Translations under genes and position numbers: made by a program
Shown here: in pieces, positions 23,382 to 34,400 of the stretch
How the letters are laid out: each line of letters opens with the position of its first letter
Position numbering within the stretch: the stretch's first letter is position 1
From: Rhodosporidiobolus odoratus
Taxonomy: Eukaryota > Basidiomycota > Microbotryomycetes > Sporidiobolales > Sporidiobolaceae
Direction: 5' to 3'
Assembly: GCA_034387635.1 (NCBI GenBank)
Contig: JAOANU010000018.1
Coordinates: 62,001 to 126,000 of the forward strand
DNA length: 64,000 nt
The notes under the pieces: generated by a model
Database searches by the model: none
What the model was told of the DNA's origin: nothing
The model's input: the letters and a program-made list of their open reading frames with translations, nothing else

Positions 23382-24292
23382 TCAGCTGACTACGACACAG
23401 GCGTCGACGACGGATTGTCGCAGGTCTTCCTCTACCAGCGCGCCTTGCTCACATGAGCCGTCGTCCTGCGTGACTGCCTCATACATCAGGTCTGCGTAGT
23501 CGAATCCTAGTGCGTATATATTTGGCCGACACCGCTCGACAAAGGGCAAGATGTCGAGGAGGAACGCGATCGGGACTGCTGGTACTTCCGGAGCGGGAAC
23601 GCAGTCGGATGCGATCAGGCTCTTGAGGCGGTGACGGCAACTGGTGCCAGGGCCAGCGAGGAGCGGAAGTAGACTGTTGTCGAGGTGGACGCGGCTGAGA
23701 TGAATGGCGGTGAGGTTGCTGAACAGGTGAAGGCCTAGCGGGACGTCGACGGACGGGGGTTCGGCAAAGTACCACGTTGGAGGGGTCCACTCGCCGTCTT
23801 TCGTACGCAACGCATTCAGCCCTGATCGCTGGGAAGACGATCCGGAACCATACGAGTGAACTGTGATTCAGGATTACAACAACGAGAGCAGCTGAGAAGC
23901 AGGCTTACCTCCTCGACCCGCCCCAAAAAAGGCATGCGCCCGTCCTGTCTTTGCCAACCCAAAAGGGTTCATCTTACGCCGGTAGGCCTTGCTCCAGCTT
24001 TTTGCTTCTGTCACGCTTGACAAGATGGGCGCGCGGTAAAGCACTGGAAGGAGAAGTCGGTAGAAGCGCCGATTTTGACCGCATGAGGCCCGCCAGTCTA
24101 GCTTGCGCCGCAAGGCTGACAGATCTCAGGCCAGTCTGGTCCCATGGCGAGACGGATACTTCTGTCGAAGGCGTTCGCTGATGTTCGAGGAGTATCCTGC
24201 GAAGCATTGAAAGTGAGCACGCTAAGGCGGGAGTACCTGTGTTGGCGTACCCGCGATCTCTGAGATCAGCTCATCTGGCAGCTCGTCCATGG
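23382..24292 (-). pseudogene. F-box domain protein, apparently broken
   Basis: Reading from the ATG at 24290-24292, exon 1 encodes MDELPDELISEIAG, a typical F-box opening. An intron (GTACGCC...CTTCGCAG) follows. The F-box then splits between frames: LRSVSLAA is in one frame and RRFYRLLLPVLYRAPILSSV in another, and the spliced frame meets a TGA just before the latter. Downstream the frame is good: NPFGLAKTGRAHAFFGAGRG, a spliced junction (GTAAGC...TCACAG), then a leucine-rich part (HLFSNLTAIHLSRVHLDNSL) ending VVDACVVVS with TGA at 23382-23384. The stop lies within 20 bp of the inverted FKBP fragment, so the original 3' end may be lost. An unusual intron could rescue the frame, but I found none. 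Confidence 0.55.
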
Positions 24293-24686
24293 CGAAAGGC
24301 CGTGAGGGCGAGGCAGCGCGATGAGGTCGTCAGATGAGGAGGATGAAGGCAAGCAAAGCAGGCAATCCAGCGCAGAGCACTCGCGTACGGGCGCCTATGG
24401 CAATGCGTTCACTGAGCAGTAGCTTGCAGTAGGCGCCTCATGCAAGTATGCTGAAGGAGCATGACACGAAGCAGCTGACACGGATCCAACCTCGAAAAAA
24501 AGCGACAAGGATGCGGATAAGACGACTCAGTTGACGGCATACAGGTGCCACAGGCCTTCCGGCTCCCAAGACTTTGACGAGCGGAGCCGCTTGTGCATTT
24601 TGGTGCGATAGAAGCTACAACAGCGTAGCCAAGTGATCCCGCTCCGTCTCCCTCGATGTCTTCTCGTCTGCTCAACGCGCACTGCT
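24293..24686. other. region between F-box pseudogene and FKBP 3' end
   Basis: About 390 bp; likely FKBP 3' UTR plus the former promoter of the F-box gene. No other feature seen. Confidence 0.4.
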
Positions 24687-26584
24687 TTACTTGAGCGAAA
24701 CGAGCTGCGGTAGTAATCGAAGTCAGCGCTGAACATCGTGGAGACAAAGGCGGGAGAAGGCTTGCCTTGACATCGAAGTTGAGCACCGAGTTAGCGGGAA
24801 TTCCAGGCAACTTTCGAGGAGCAAAGGTCGATTGTCAGCGTAGTCCGAGCGTGACGAGGTACTGGGCCGTAAGCAAACCTTCTGTTTCCCATATGCGAGC
24901 GCTGCCGGAATGCGGAGCTTGCGTTCACCGCCGACCTTCATGCCGGCAACACCCTGCAAAGAAGGGAAAACAAAAAACCCCGCAGTCAGTATCCGGGTTT
25001 CAAGGACACAGAGGCTTGGATCGAGAAATGTAGCGTACGAGATCCCATCCCTTGATGACCTGACCGCGACCGAGGTTGAAGTTGAGAGGTGCGCCCTTGG
25101 TGTTCGAGTCGAAGACTACGTGCAGAACCGCTCCGAGTCAGTCATCCGTCTCAGCCAACAGAGAGACTATGCGCACCCTTGCCGTTGTCAAGCTTGCCAA
25201 TGTAGCGCATGCCAACCTTGGAACCCGACTTGGCCGCCGGACCAGTCCCTTCCTTCGCATCAGTAACCTCCAAACCGCCCGCAAGAACCTGAGTCTTGGA
25301 CCCAGCCGCCTTCTTCGGTGCCTCGGCCTTCTTCTCCTCCTTCTTGGGAGTCGGTGCATCGGCCTTCTTCTTCTCCGCGACCGCCGCCGGGGCAACCGCC
25401 TCGCCCGTCTCGCCCTTTTGCTTCTTGGCCATCTTCTTCTTCTGGTTCTTGCTCAGGCCAGCAAGGTCGGCAGCAGAGACAATCGAGTCGTCGGCGGCCG
25501 AAGCGTCTTCGATAGCAGCGCGCTTCTTGGACCTGCGATGACAAGCATAAACATATGACCCAGAAGGTGGAAAAAGAGAACAGGAACAAACGCCTTGGGC
25601 TTCTCCTCCAAGAGCTCCTGGATACGGTCTGCACCGTCCTCCATGGACTCGTCGTCAGATCCGGCGATCAACCCCGACATTTCTTCGTCGTCGAACTCGG
25701 AGTCGTCCTCCGAGTCGTATTCCTCCTCGTCGGAGTAAGGCTCCTGGTCAAAGTCTTCTTGGCGGATGTAGTGGCCGACAAGGTGGACGGGGCTGGAACA
25801 AGTGGAGAAGGCACCGTGAAGTCGGCAGAACAGCAGGCGAGGAGAAGGGGAAAACAGCAAATGAGAGAACGGTCAGGAATGGCAGGGATGCAAAGGCGAA
25901 GGGCGTGGACGTACTTCTCGCCAGTGACGGAGAACTCGACAACCTCAACGTCCTCCACAAGGTTGACGTTGATCGAAACCTGCTCAGTCTGCAGCTCGAG
26001 GAAAAAAGAAAAAAAAACCAGAAGAGAATGTGAGCTGCTGCTCGAGGTCTGGAAGAGAGGGGACGATCGTACGCCGTTGGGCTTGAGGACGGCGAGGCAA
26101 GTCTCCTTGGTGATGAGCTTGGGAAGCTTGATGGGCGAGTCGTCGTCCTCGTCCGCCTCCTCCTCACTCTCATCCTCCTCGTCTTCATCGCCCTGCTCAA
26201 ATTCGGGGTAGCTAAGGAGGACAGCAGAGCGAGCGTTGCCCTTGACCTCGGCGCCGTACTGTAGGAAAGAAGTCGAGGTCAGCTTGAACTGGAGAGCGAA
26301 CAGGTGAGAGAGAGAGGGAAGCGAAGCGTACCGAGATGTTGGTGATCTGGATGGCGGGGGTGGTGGTCTGGGTCAGAGTCTTGCCCGGTTCGAGGACAAC
26401 GGACCTGTGGGGCGACGGGAAGAGTCAGCATGTCCTGAGTTGCCGGTGATCTTGTGCAAGTTGAGCGAAAGCCGGCAGTAGCCAGAACGCGTCGGAAGAG
26501 CGAGAGGGAGAAGTGAGGCGGTCGGGGCGGGGGAGGGGGGGTGAGCACGCACCAGAGACCGAGAACAAGGGGTGCGGCAGCCAT
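24687..26584 (-). CDS. FPR4: Nucleolar-type FKBP peptidyl-prolyl isomerase (FPR3/FPR4 family)
   Basis: Predicted histone chaperone and proline isomerase of nucleolus/chromatin. Starts [11 protein letters not shown], the nucleoplasmin-like N-terminal domain, continuing with [38 protein letters not shown] and [20 protein letters not shown]. An acidic block follows ([20 protein letters not shown]), then a Lys/Ala-rich basic block ([20 protein letters not shown]). The C-terminal FKBP domain carries [84 protein letters not shown] and the last exon LVSLK. The stop TAA is at 24687-24689. About nine exons. The catalytic-domain landmarks (GWD, IP-x-LAYG, FDV) are present. It is divergent from the HAD phosphatase gene, with 258 bp between start codons. 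Gene symbol by family; FPR3 and FPR4 are not separable here. Confidence 0.88.
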
Positions 26585-26842
26585 TCTGTGTTGTTTAGCG
26601 AGAGAGGTGAGCAAGAATAGGAGACGGAGTTGGACGAGATCAAGTCGACGACAAGCAAGCTCAGCTTCAGCACATCTTATCATATACTGCACGTAAGCCA
26701 GAGTGACAGGGTACACAGACCCGCATACTGTTCATGCCATGCTGACGCGCCCACTCGTTCAATCCGCTTCCGTTGGGGGCCGTCTCCTGCTCATTGCCTT
26801 CAACCCATCTCGCGTCCGCCGCCGCCCCACATACAGCTAAAG
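26585..26842. promoter_or_regulatory. divergent promoter region, FKBP / HAD phosphatase
   Basis: 258 bp between two start codons in opposite directions, with pyrimidine-rich sequence just before the plus-strand ATG. No individual site assigned. Confidence 0.45.
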
Positions 26843-28321
26843 ATGGTCCGCAAGATTGCTCTCATCTCCGACTACGACTGGTCAATGCTCGGTACGTACT
26901 CGGAATCCCTTCTCGTCCTTTCTCTAATGCCAAGTTGACTCTTTCACCTTCCCCCACTTGCATCAACCCGTTCTTGACCTGGTTCCCCTCGTTCTCCTTC
27001 CTTCATGCGGGCCTTCCTCGCAACCAGACCAGGACACCGACCGGTACGGCCCCTTCGCCTCTCACACATGCGCGCCGACGACGACAGCTTTTCGAGAAAA
27101 CCCCGACCCCACTAACCCAAATGCCTCGTTTCCTTACACTCCAGCTGGGTCTTTGAAGTCCTGGCACCACACCTTCGTACTTCCCTTCGTGCTCACAAGG
27201 GTAAGCTCCAGTGGACTGACAACTGGTGCGTTTTGCCCCTCGTCATCTGGTTCTTTCCTCTCTCTTGCTCGACCTTCTCAACTGGCCTATACCGTCCTGC
27301 CTCGCCCGGTACGGCTTCTGCGGTGACTAGCGGTTGACCCTTCTGTTCTTAACAGCGCTGAGCACCTCCGAAAGCTCTACGCTGAGGGTTTCGGCAAGGA
27401 GGACATTGAGAACGCTATGAAGCAGGCGCCTTTCGTAAGTCCTTGCCGCCCCGAGTTCTGCTATCCCCTCTGCACCCTCTGCACCCTCTGCACCCTCTGC
27501 ACACACTCGATACGATGAGCGTGATGGCACACGTTCTGACCCATGCATGACTGCAGCACCCGGCCATGAAGCGCATGATCCTCTCCCTGAAAGCCAGTCC
27601 CGATCCCAGAGTCTCCGTCACCATCCTTTCAAACTCCAACTCGGTCTACATCGACACCATCATGAAGCACCAAGGTCTCGACACGGTCATTGACGAAGTC
27701 ATTACCAACCCGGCTCAGTTTGATGACCAGGGATGTTTGGTCGTCAAGCGGAGGGTCGACCCGAATGGACCGCAACACAGTTGCACGGTTGGGTGCTCGC
27801 CGAATATGTGCAAGGGTGCGCCATGACTCCTTCTAGTCTGTCAGCTCTCCGTGGAGACTGACGCCCAAGTCTCGCCTTGCCTTTGTCTCACCCACGTTCT
27901 GACCTCATCGTGCTACCAGGCGAAGAACTCGAAGCGTGGATCTCTCGAAACGGCGGTTGGGACTCGTTTGATAAGATCGTCTACCTCGGCGATGGCGGTA
28001 ACGACTTGTGCCCGGTACTTCACTTGCGCCCGTACGTATATCACTTTTCCTTCCTCCTTTTCTCTCTCTCGTTCTCTTTCCTCCTTTCGATGCTTCCTCC
28101 CTCCGCCCTGTAAGTCTTGCGCCTGCGGATCGCTCACCCATGTCCCATTGGGGTTACCGCCCATGGCTCGCAGACAAGACGTCGTCCTCGCACGTTCCTA
28201 CCGCGAGCTCTTCCGCAAACTCCAGGACAAGACGGGTCAGTCGGGCGTCAAATGTCAGGTCGTACACTGGGGTGGAGCGTGGGAGGTTGAGAAGTGGTTC
28301 AAGGAGGAGCTTGAGAAGTAA
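26843..28321 (+). CDS. PHOSPHO-type HAD phosphatase
   Basis: Small HAD-superfamily phosphatase related to PHOSPHO1/PHOSPHO2. Family members act on phosphocholine/phosphoethanolamine or pyridoxal phosphate; the substrate here is unknown. Seven exons: 26843-26891, 27028-27043, 27145-27225, 27356-27434, 27557-27815, 27920-28031, 28174-28321. All are in register, giving about 247 residues. Motif I is D-Y-D-W-S (residues about 10-14), with Ser in place of the usual Thr. Motif II is SNSNS. The late acidic motif is GDGGND, following KGEELEAW and KIVYLG. Other landmarks are DRWVFEVLAPHLRTSLRAHK and VKRRVDPNGPQHSCTVGCS (the family's Cys-rich turn). Exon 2 is only 16 nt, and without it the frame is lost. 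The end faces the MET30-like gene across a GA repeat. Confidence 0.87.
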
Positions 28322-28580
28322 GACTCGGAGATGCAATGGACGGCGCAGAAGCTTATTTTGGGGACCGTGTCAAAAGGAACCTTGAGCAGTCTCCCTAGAG
28401 CATCGCTTCTAGGTTCTTTTCTCCTCGGAAAGGAGTGTGATCGATTCGCCCACAGAGCTATGCAAGTGTATGATTACCAACACCGACTACCAAAGGAAGA
28501 AGAAAGAGACAGATGGCACTGATGCATGATACGAACACAGAAGGAAAGAACGGCAAAGCGAAGTACAGTATGCACACTGG

Positions 28581-28778
<198 letters not shown>

Positions 28779-28834
28779 GAGTGGGGTACAATCTGCTGCC
28801 GATACAAAAAGCAGGTCTAGTTGCTGTGAAGCAC

Positions 28835-31494
28835 TTAAGTCTCTTTAGGCGCAAAGGACCAGACGCGGATTTCGCCGTCGTCCGAGCCAGAGATGACACT
28901 CGAGTCGGTGAGAAGGACGGAGGTGCTGTGGGCAGACGAGAGATCGAAATGAGCACATGCTTGGAAACGACGACAAGGTAGGGCGAGAAGGAGAGACCTA
29001 CACGGGTGCTTTGTGTCCGACGATCGTATGCAGGTTCCGACCAGAGTCGCGATCCCAGAGCTAGGCACAGAGATGCTTGTGAGCTGAATACTCGAGCAAG
29101 AACAAGGGAGACCAGCACGCGAGCTCACCTTGATAGTCCTGTCATGGCTCCCGCTGACAATCCTCAACTTATCAACGTCGACACTCCAAACCCCTTCCAA
29201 ATGCCCAAACTGCTGCCTCACACAAGTCCCCTCTTCGACATTCCACACTCTGACCGTATTGTCCAAACTGGCGGAAACGACCATCGGTTTCCGATCGGGA
29301 GGGAATTCGAAATCGGGTTGATGTGGTTGGTGGTGGTTGTGGGAGGACGAGGCGGGGGTGAAGGGGAAGAGGGAGGCGGGCAAACGACCGCCCGTTGGGG
29401 AGGTGCAGTTGGCGCGATTGGCAGCGTCGGCCAGTGGATCAGGCTCCTCCCCCGGAGTCGTGGCCGGAGGTTGAAGGAGCGAGTTAGGGAACGAAGCCGA
29501 GGCAGAGGGCGTCTCCCCAGGAGAGACGACGTAAACCTTGAGGGATTGGACCTGGGCGACGTGACCGCTGAGGACGCGAACGCAGGTGCGAGAATAGAGA
29601 TCCCACACCCGGATGGTGGCGTCGTCCGAGGCACTGAAGAGGTACTTGCCCATGCTGCTCTGCTTGGCCTGTTCGGGGTTACTGATTGGCGCACCCAACT
29701 CGCCGTTCGCCCCTGCTCCCGCAATCGACGACGAAGGGTCGCAACCGCTGTCGCTCTTGCTGTCCCACAGCGCGACCGAGTTGACCCATTCCGAGTGACC
29801 ACGAAGGGTGTAAACCTCGCCCGTGCCAAAGTCCCACACCCGAATCGTCGAGTCGCCACTGCCAGATACGAGAAGCTGCTTGTCGTAAGTGAGACAAATG
29901 ACCGCGTCCCGGTGGCCCCTCAACGTCCTCATGCACTCTCCCGTCCTCCAATTCCAAATCTTGAGCGTCGAGTCCATGCTACCCGTGACGAGCTTGAGTG
30001 CGTCAAATTGCAGCGCTCGTACCCCACGGGTATGACCGCGAAGAACGCCGACCTCCTTCCCCGTCTCGAGATTCCAGATCCGGACAGAGCGATCCCAAGA
30101 ACCGGTCATCAAGACGGGGAAAGAGGGATGCGGGAGGTCTTCAGCCACTTGCAGACAAGTGATGCTGTCGGTGTGACCGGACAAGACGGTCGCAGCGCAG
30201 GTACCTCGGCGCCAGTTGCGTTCAATGACGAGACGCTCGCAGTAGACATGCTTCCACGGGCGAGTAAGCGGAAGGGCAGGAGGAAGTTCGGCCGCGAGGG
30301 GTGGAGATCGTGGACGAGGAGAGCCGGGACGAGAGGGAGATGGAGAGTCGGTTTTGGCGCGTTTGCTCCGGTGGAGATCGCTGCGAGAGGCAATGGGAAT
30401 GGCGGCGGAAGCAGTCGACGCATCAACCGCCATGGAGGACTCGTCGTAGTCGGCATGGTGGTGCTCGTGCTGGTGAGCTGCCTGTGCCTGGGCCGCCGAG
30501 CTCACCGTCTCCTCCAACATTCTCCGCAGCTCGCTATCCCTGTCTCGATCCGACTCGCCAGCCTTGCTCGTGGGCAGCGCATTCATCGCCAGACGAGCCT
30601 TCCTCCTCCTTTCGCCCAACAACGGCAGGCCCCACCCACACTTTTCGCATTTGCGCTCGATATGCTGCTCGCACATGGTCCTCCACAGCAAATCGTCGTC
30701 CGCCATACCCTTCCAAGCGCGCGAAACCTGCGCCGCCCGTCCGAGCGAGATGGCGTCGAGGTAGCCAAAGATTTTCAGGGTGACCTCGCGCGGGAGGAGT
30801 TCGACGGGGTCGAGGCGCATCTCGAGGTTGAGGGCTTCTTGAAGGAAGGAGAGCTGGGAAGGACAGGCGATAGTGAGGAGACCGCGGAGGATGAGAAGAC
30901 GGCGTTTCGAGGGTGAAGAGGAGAAGAGGGACCAGATCGTGTTGACCGCTTGCTGTTCGTGCGGCGCGAGGTTCTCGAGCGACTACAGGGACCCACAGAT
31001 GAGTACGAGGGGAGACGGCAGAAACCCCGAACGAGGCGCACCTTTTGCAGCATGAGGTTGGTAGCCCCGTTGGCCATCCTAGCATGGCGAATGCAGACGT
31101 TCTTGCAATCTCCTCCGGGAGTATCCGACTCTGGCGGGCCTCGTCTCAGTTCGTCTTCGACCTCCATTCTGGTGGCAGCCTCGACCGGCGGAGTTGGCTT
31201 GTGTGTGGTAGATGGGTCGGTGTGCATTGCCTCGATTGCATCGTGCAAGGGGAAGGGACTTCGTGGCCCGAGGTTGTGTGCGATAGACTGAGAGATGGAG
31301 TGGGTTGCGGCGAGGGAATCAGGGGAGTAGAGGGCGGAAGAGACGGTAGATTGGGGTGAGGTAGACAGGAAGGAAGGGAAGGGGGGCAGCCCTCCGGAAA
31401 GGAGGGAGGAGATGCCAGGGGGTGAAGAAGGGTTGAAGTGGAATGCTCCCTCCCCTGGAGCTGGAGAGAGGAAAGATGGTATCGGACTAGCCAT
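28835..31494 (-). CDS. MET30: MET30-type F-box / WD40 protein (SCF substrate receptor)
   Basis: Predicted substrate receptor of an SCF ubiquitin ligase; yeast Met30 controls sulphur-amino-acid genes through Met4 and the cell cycle. The ATG at 31492-31494 opens MASPIPSFLSPAPGEGAFHF. CIRHARMANGATNLMLQK and, after an intron, SLENLAPHEQQAVNTIW match the Met30 pre-F-box region. The F-box is LLPREVTLKIFGYLDAISLG. A disordered insert with an NLS-like SKRAKTD stretch precedes WKHVYCERLVIERNWRRGTC. WD repeats follow: LMTGSWDRSVRIWNLETGK, LVTGSMDSTLKIWNWRTGEC, LVSGSGDSTIRVWDFGTGE, then YTLRGHSEWVNSVAL, YLFSASDDATIRVWDLYSRT, VVSASLDNTVRVWNVEEGTC, IVSGSHDRTIK, and after two short introns VISGSDDGEIRVWSF. 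It ends APKET with TAA at 28835-28837. The YTLRGH-EWVN signature and loop-containing repeat favour Met30 over Cdc4. Confidence 0.88.
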
Positions 31495-32060
31495 GGATTG
31501 CCGTGTGGGAGGGAGGCAAGGGAAGAATAGGTAGCGGCGGACTTGGCTGAGTCTTTACTGCTAGAACACGAGACTCGGGGTCAGCTGTGCCAGTACGTGA
31601 GATGAAGGGAACGACATACGTGCTCACTGTGTCAGTTGAAGACGACAGGGGCTGTGCTAATTCAGATCCGGGATGAGAACGCAACAGCAAGAGTGACGGC
31701 GTGGAGAGCCGTGTTGGGGGCAGGTGTAGGCGTAGAGTGAATGGTTGAGCGTAGTGGAGTGTATCCAGCAAATGGACGATAGCGCAGCACGACTCCACGG
31801 ACCCACGTTGCGAGAGAAACGAGAGGAAAGGCGTGAGAGACGAGAAACCATGCAAATTTTGCATCCTTCTTCTTCTTAGCACACGATTGCCTTGATTGCG
31901 CCATATCGCATGCCTCCATCCTCAGCTCCACACGCCAGAGGCAAGCCGATAGGGAGAACACGAGCAAACCAACGGGGAAGATAGGATCGGAAAAAGCGGG
32001 CGTCCATTGCCTGAGCCAGCAGCGCTTATAACTCCCAGGCCACAACCCAAACCCTTAGTT
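31495..32060. other. intergenic region upstream of MET30-like gene
   Basis: 566 bp that must contain the MET30-like promoter and 5' UTR and the 3' UTR of the next minus-strand gene. No domain-bearing frame; no RNA gene recognised. Confidence 0.5.
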
Positions 32061-33929
32061 CTAAGCCAACCGAAACAGTCCCCTCAACCACCCCACGAAT
32101 CTCTCCCACCTCGTCCCTTTCCACCCCTCCCTCCTCTCCTCCTTCCCAATCCTCAACTCTCCATGTCCGACTTTCCCTACCCCTCCACCTCCTCCTCCAC
32201 CGCCGCCGCTAAGACTCTGCCTCTTCCCCTCCCCTTCTTCCAACCGCTTCGGACTAACCTCCTCGCCCTTCCCAGCGTCCGCTGCAAGTTTCGCCTCCAC
32301 CTTGGCCGCGGCCTTACTCGCCGAATTGGACCGAAACCGCGCAGCCGGTTTGGTAGGAGACGAGATAAAATCTGGAAAGAGCCGACAGAGGGTTCGACAT
32401 TCGGGATTGGTTAGGTAGGTGGGGAGGGTGAAGGTTCGGAATTGAGGTTTGACGGCCGTGGTGGCGGAGGGAGAGGGGGCGGTGGATTGGCGAAGTGGAA
32501 GGGCGGGAGGAGCGGGCGGAGAGGTTGGAGCACCAAGGGAAGCCGCAGGAGAGAGAGAAAGGACAGGCGTAGACTCGGCGGCGGCAGAAGAAGGGTCGGG
32601 CGAAGGAGGTTTAGGAGAAGAGGGCGAGAAAGGGGCGGCAAGCGGGGTGAGCGCGGCCGCAGCTTGCTTCTTGGCCTCTTTCTCTTCGAGCGAGAGAAAC
32701 GGGTCGCTTTTGGCTCGAGAGCGCATGCTGCCTCGGTGCGGCGGGACTGGCGGGGGTTGTTTTTTCCCGGTGGTCGAAGTTGGCACGCTTGGGTGCTCGA
32801 GCATACCATGTTCGGACGGACGATACTGCGAGTCCAGCTCGCGAGATATAGCAGTCCCGTCGTGTACAGAAGGGTTTGGGGATAGAAGAGCTGAAGGTTC
32901 GGTAATGCTTGAAGCGCGAGAAGAGGAAGCAACGGTGGATTCGAAGTAGGATGTTCGGGTAGAGTCGGTACACGAGGGTTCAGTGATTCGCTCAGACATG
33001 CCCAGCACCTGTACGTCAACGAACGGATCAATATCTCCAGCTGAGCGAAGGGAACGATTCGAGAAGGAAGACAGAGCGGAATGAGCATGACGCACGCCTT
33101 TCAACGCCTCAACCGCCTCCTTCACCCATCCCTCCCCTCCCGCCTCAGAAAACACAGCCAGGTCCACTTCCCACTCAACGCACCTCGCCCCGGCGCCTCC
33201 CTTCCTCGAATCCAACCCTTGCAACCAAAGCACCGCAAAGAGACTCTTGAAGAATGGATGAGCTCCAGGCATGGCTTTGACACAGTTTGCATCGACAAAG
33301 GCCTTCATTCCGTCGCGTCGGACCTGTTTCGCCTTGCTCGAGCGCAGGGCCGAGACGGAAGTACTGTCCGGCGAGATGGCCAGCGCAGTCTTGACGCTCG
33401 ACGCCGGCACAATCGAGCTCAACAGATCCTCGACTGCCTTCCTTCGTCGAACCTCATCGTCTCGATGAAAATCGGCTCGGACGGCCGCCATAGTCCGGGC
33501 GTAGGCAGACCGGAAAGAAGGCTGAAGTTTTCCCAAAGTCGCGTCGACCTGTTTCGCCGCATCTGGGTGTCTTTCATAGTACAGTCGTCGACAGAGAGCG
33601 GCAAATCGCTGCAGGGCTTCTTCATCTGGTTGTTGCTGAGTCTGCTGGGCGTGCGGAGCTCGAGGTGAGGCCTGAGGGTGAGGGCGTTTCGAGGGCGGAG
33701 AGCGGGGTTGGGGACGCGCATACGACGAAGACGACAGCCGATGCTGAGAATAGGGCCGGGATGGTGGAGGGGACACCGGGTACTGTGTCGGAGGAGCCGT
33801 ACGAGGAGGGGGTAAGGGGGAAGGGGCGGTGTAGACAGGCTGAGAGGCTCTCGGTGTTGCTTCGGCGGCGAGAGCAGCTTCCAGTGGGTTACCAGCGCAT
33901 ATAGTAGGTGTAGCGAATGGGCCCGACAT
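32061..33929 (-). CDS. conserved-looking protein of unknown function, single exon
   Basis: A single uninterrupted frame of 622 codons from an ATG at 33927-33929, unusual in this intron-rich window. Residues 1-100 are Pro/Ser/Ala-rich disordered. A folded, helix-rich part spans about 100-290 (ALQRFAALCRRLYYERHPDA, SFRSAYARTMAAVRADFHRD, AHPFFKSLFAVLWLQGLDSR, VEWEVDLAVFSEAGGEGWVK). A long Ser/Pro-rich linker contains an SH3-ligand-like PPPVPPHRG. The C-terminal block carries FRTFTLPTYLTNPECRTLCR and RWERFVGWLRGLFRL, the last predicted amphipathic. I do not recognise a named family; the pattern reads like a basidiomycete-specific protein. The PPPVPP motif hints at binding an SH3 partner in cortical or signalling complexes, but that is inference. 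Confidence 0.72.
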   Translation of the reverse strand: MSGPFATPTICAGNPLEAALAAEATPRASQPVYTAPSPLPPPRTAPPTQYPVSPPPSRPYSQHRLSSSSYARPQPRSPPSKRPHPQASPRAPHAQQTQQQPDEEALQRFAALCRRLYYERHPDAAKQVDATLGKLQPSFRSAYARTMAAVRADFHRDDEVRRRKAVEDLLSSIVPASSVKTALAISPDSTSVSALRSSKAKQVRRDGMKAFVDANCVKAMPGAHPFFKSLFAVLWLQGLDSRKGGAGARCVEWEVDLAVFSEAGGEGWVKEAVEALKGVRHAHSALSSFSNRSLRSAGDIDPFVDVQVLGMSERITEPSCTDSTRTSYFESTVASSSRASSITEPSALLSPNPSVHDGTAISRELDSQYRPSEHGMLEHPSVPTSTTGKKQPPPVPPHRGSMRSRAKSDPFLSLEEKEAKKQAAAALTPLAAPFSPSSPKPPSPDPSSAAAESTPVLSLSPAASLGAPTSPPAPPALPLRQSTAPSPSATTAVKPQFRTFTLPTYLTNPECRTLCRLFPDFISSPTKPAARFRSNSASKAAAKVEAKLAADAGKGEEVSPKRLEEGEGKRQSLSGGGGGGGGGVGKVGHGELRIGKEERREGWKGTRWERFVGWLRGLFRLA

Positions 33930-34400
33930 GGGCGGAGGAGATGTGAAGAGGTCTGCCGGGAACAGATGTCAGCGACAATTCGCGGTCAACGGATCTCACG
34001 AGCGGAACGTACGAGTAGGAGGGACGCGGTTATGCAGCTAGAGAGGTAGCGTAGTAATCTAATGCGGAGAACTTGACTCTGTAAGCTGCGATCCGACGTG
34101 CGAGAGAGCGGCGAGAAGGAGGAGTTGGAGGAAGAGAGGAGTTGGGAGGGAACGAGCGCCGAGCTAGCTGGGCAGTAGGAGAGCTGTGGGAGGTATACGG
34201 CAAGAAGGAGTGTACTGAAGTTTCTTGCAAGCAGGATTGAGCGGTTCAGGAAAGAAGGCGAGAGACTGAGCGAGCTGAGCGCGAGAAGGTCGCGTCTGGC
34301 CCTCTCAGTCTCTGGCAGGACACCGGCTATAGCCACCTGAAGCAGCAGACTCGTGGAAGCTGGTCAGCAGCGAGGCGCGAGAGTAAGCCCTCATTGCAGC
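33930..34400. other. intergenic region
   Basis: 471 bp between the unknown minus-strand gene and the 3' end of the PTPA gene. It likely holds the promoter of the former and the 3' UTR of the latter. Nothing else seen. Confidence 0.5.

Noticed and set aside
29006..30916. 636-codon plus-strand frame opposite the MET30-like gene
   Set aside because: It is the mirror of a GC-rich coding region; the opposite strand has clear F-box and WD40 repeats, and this frame has no domain.
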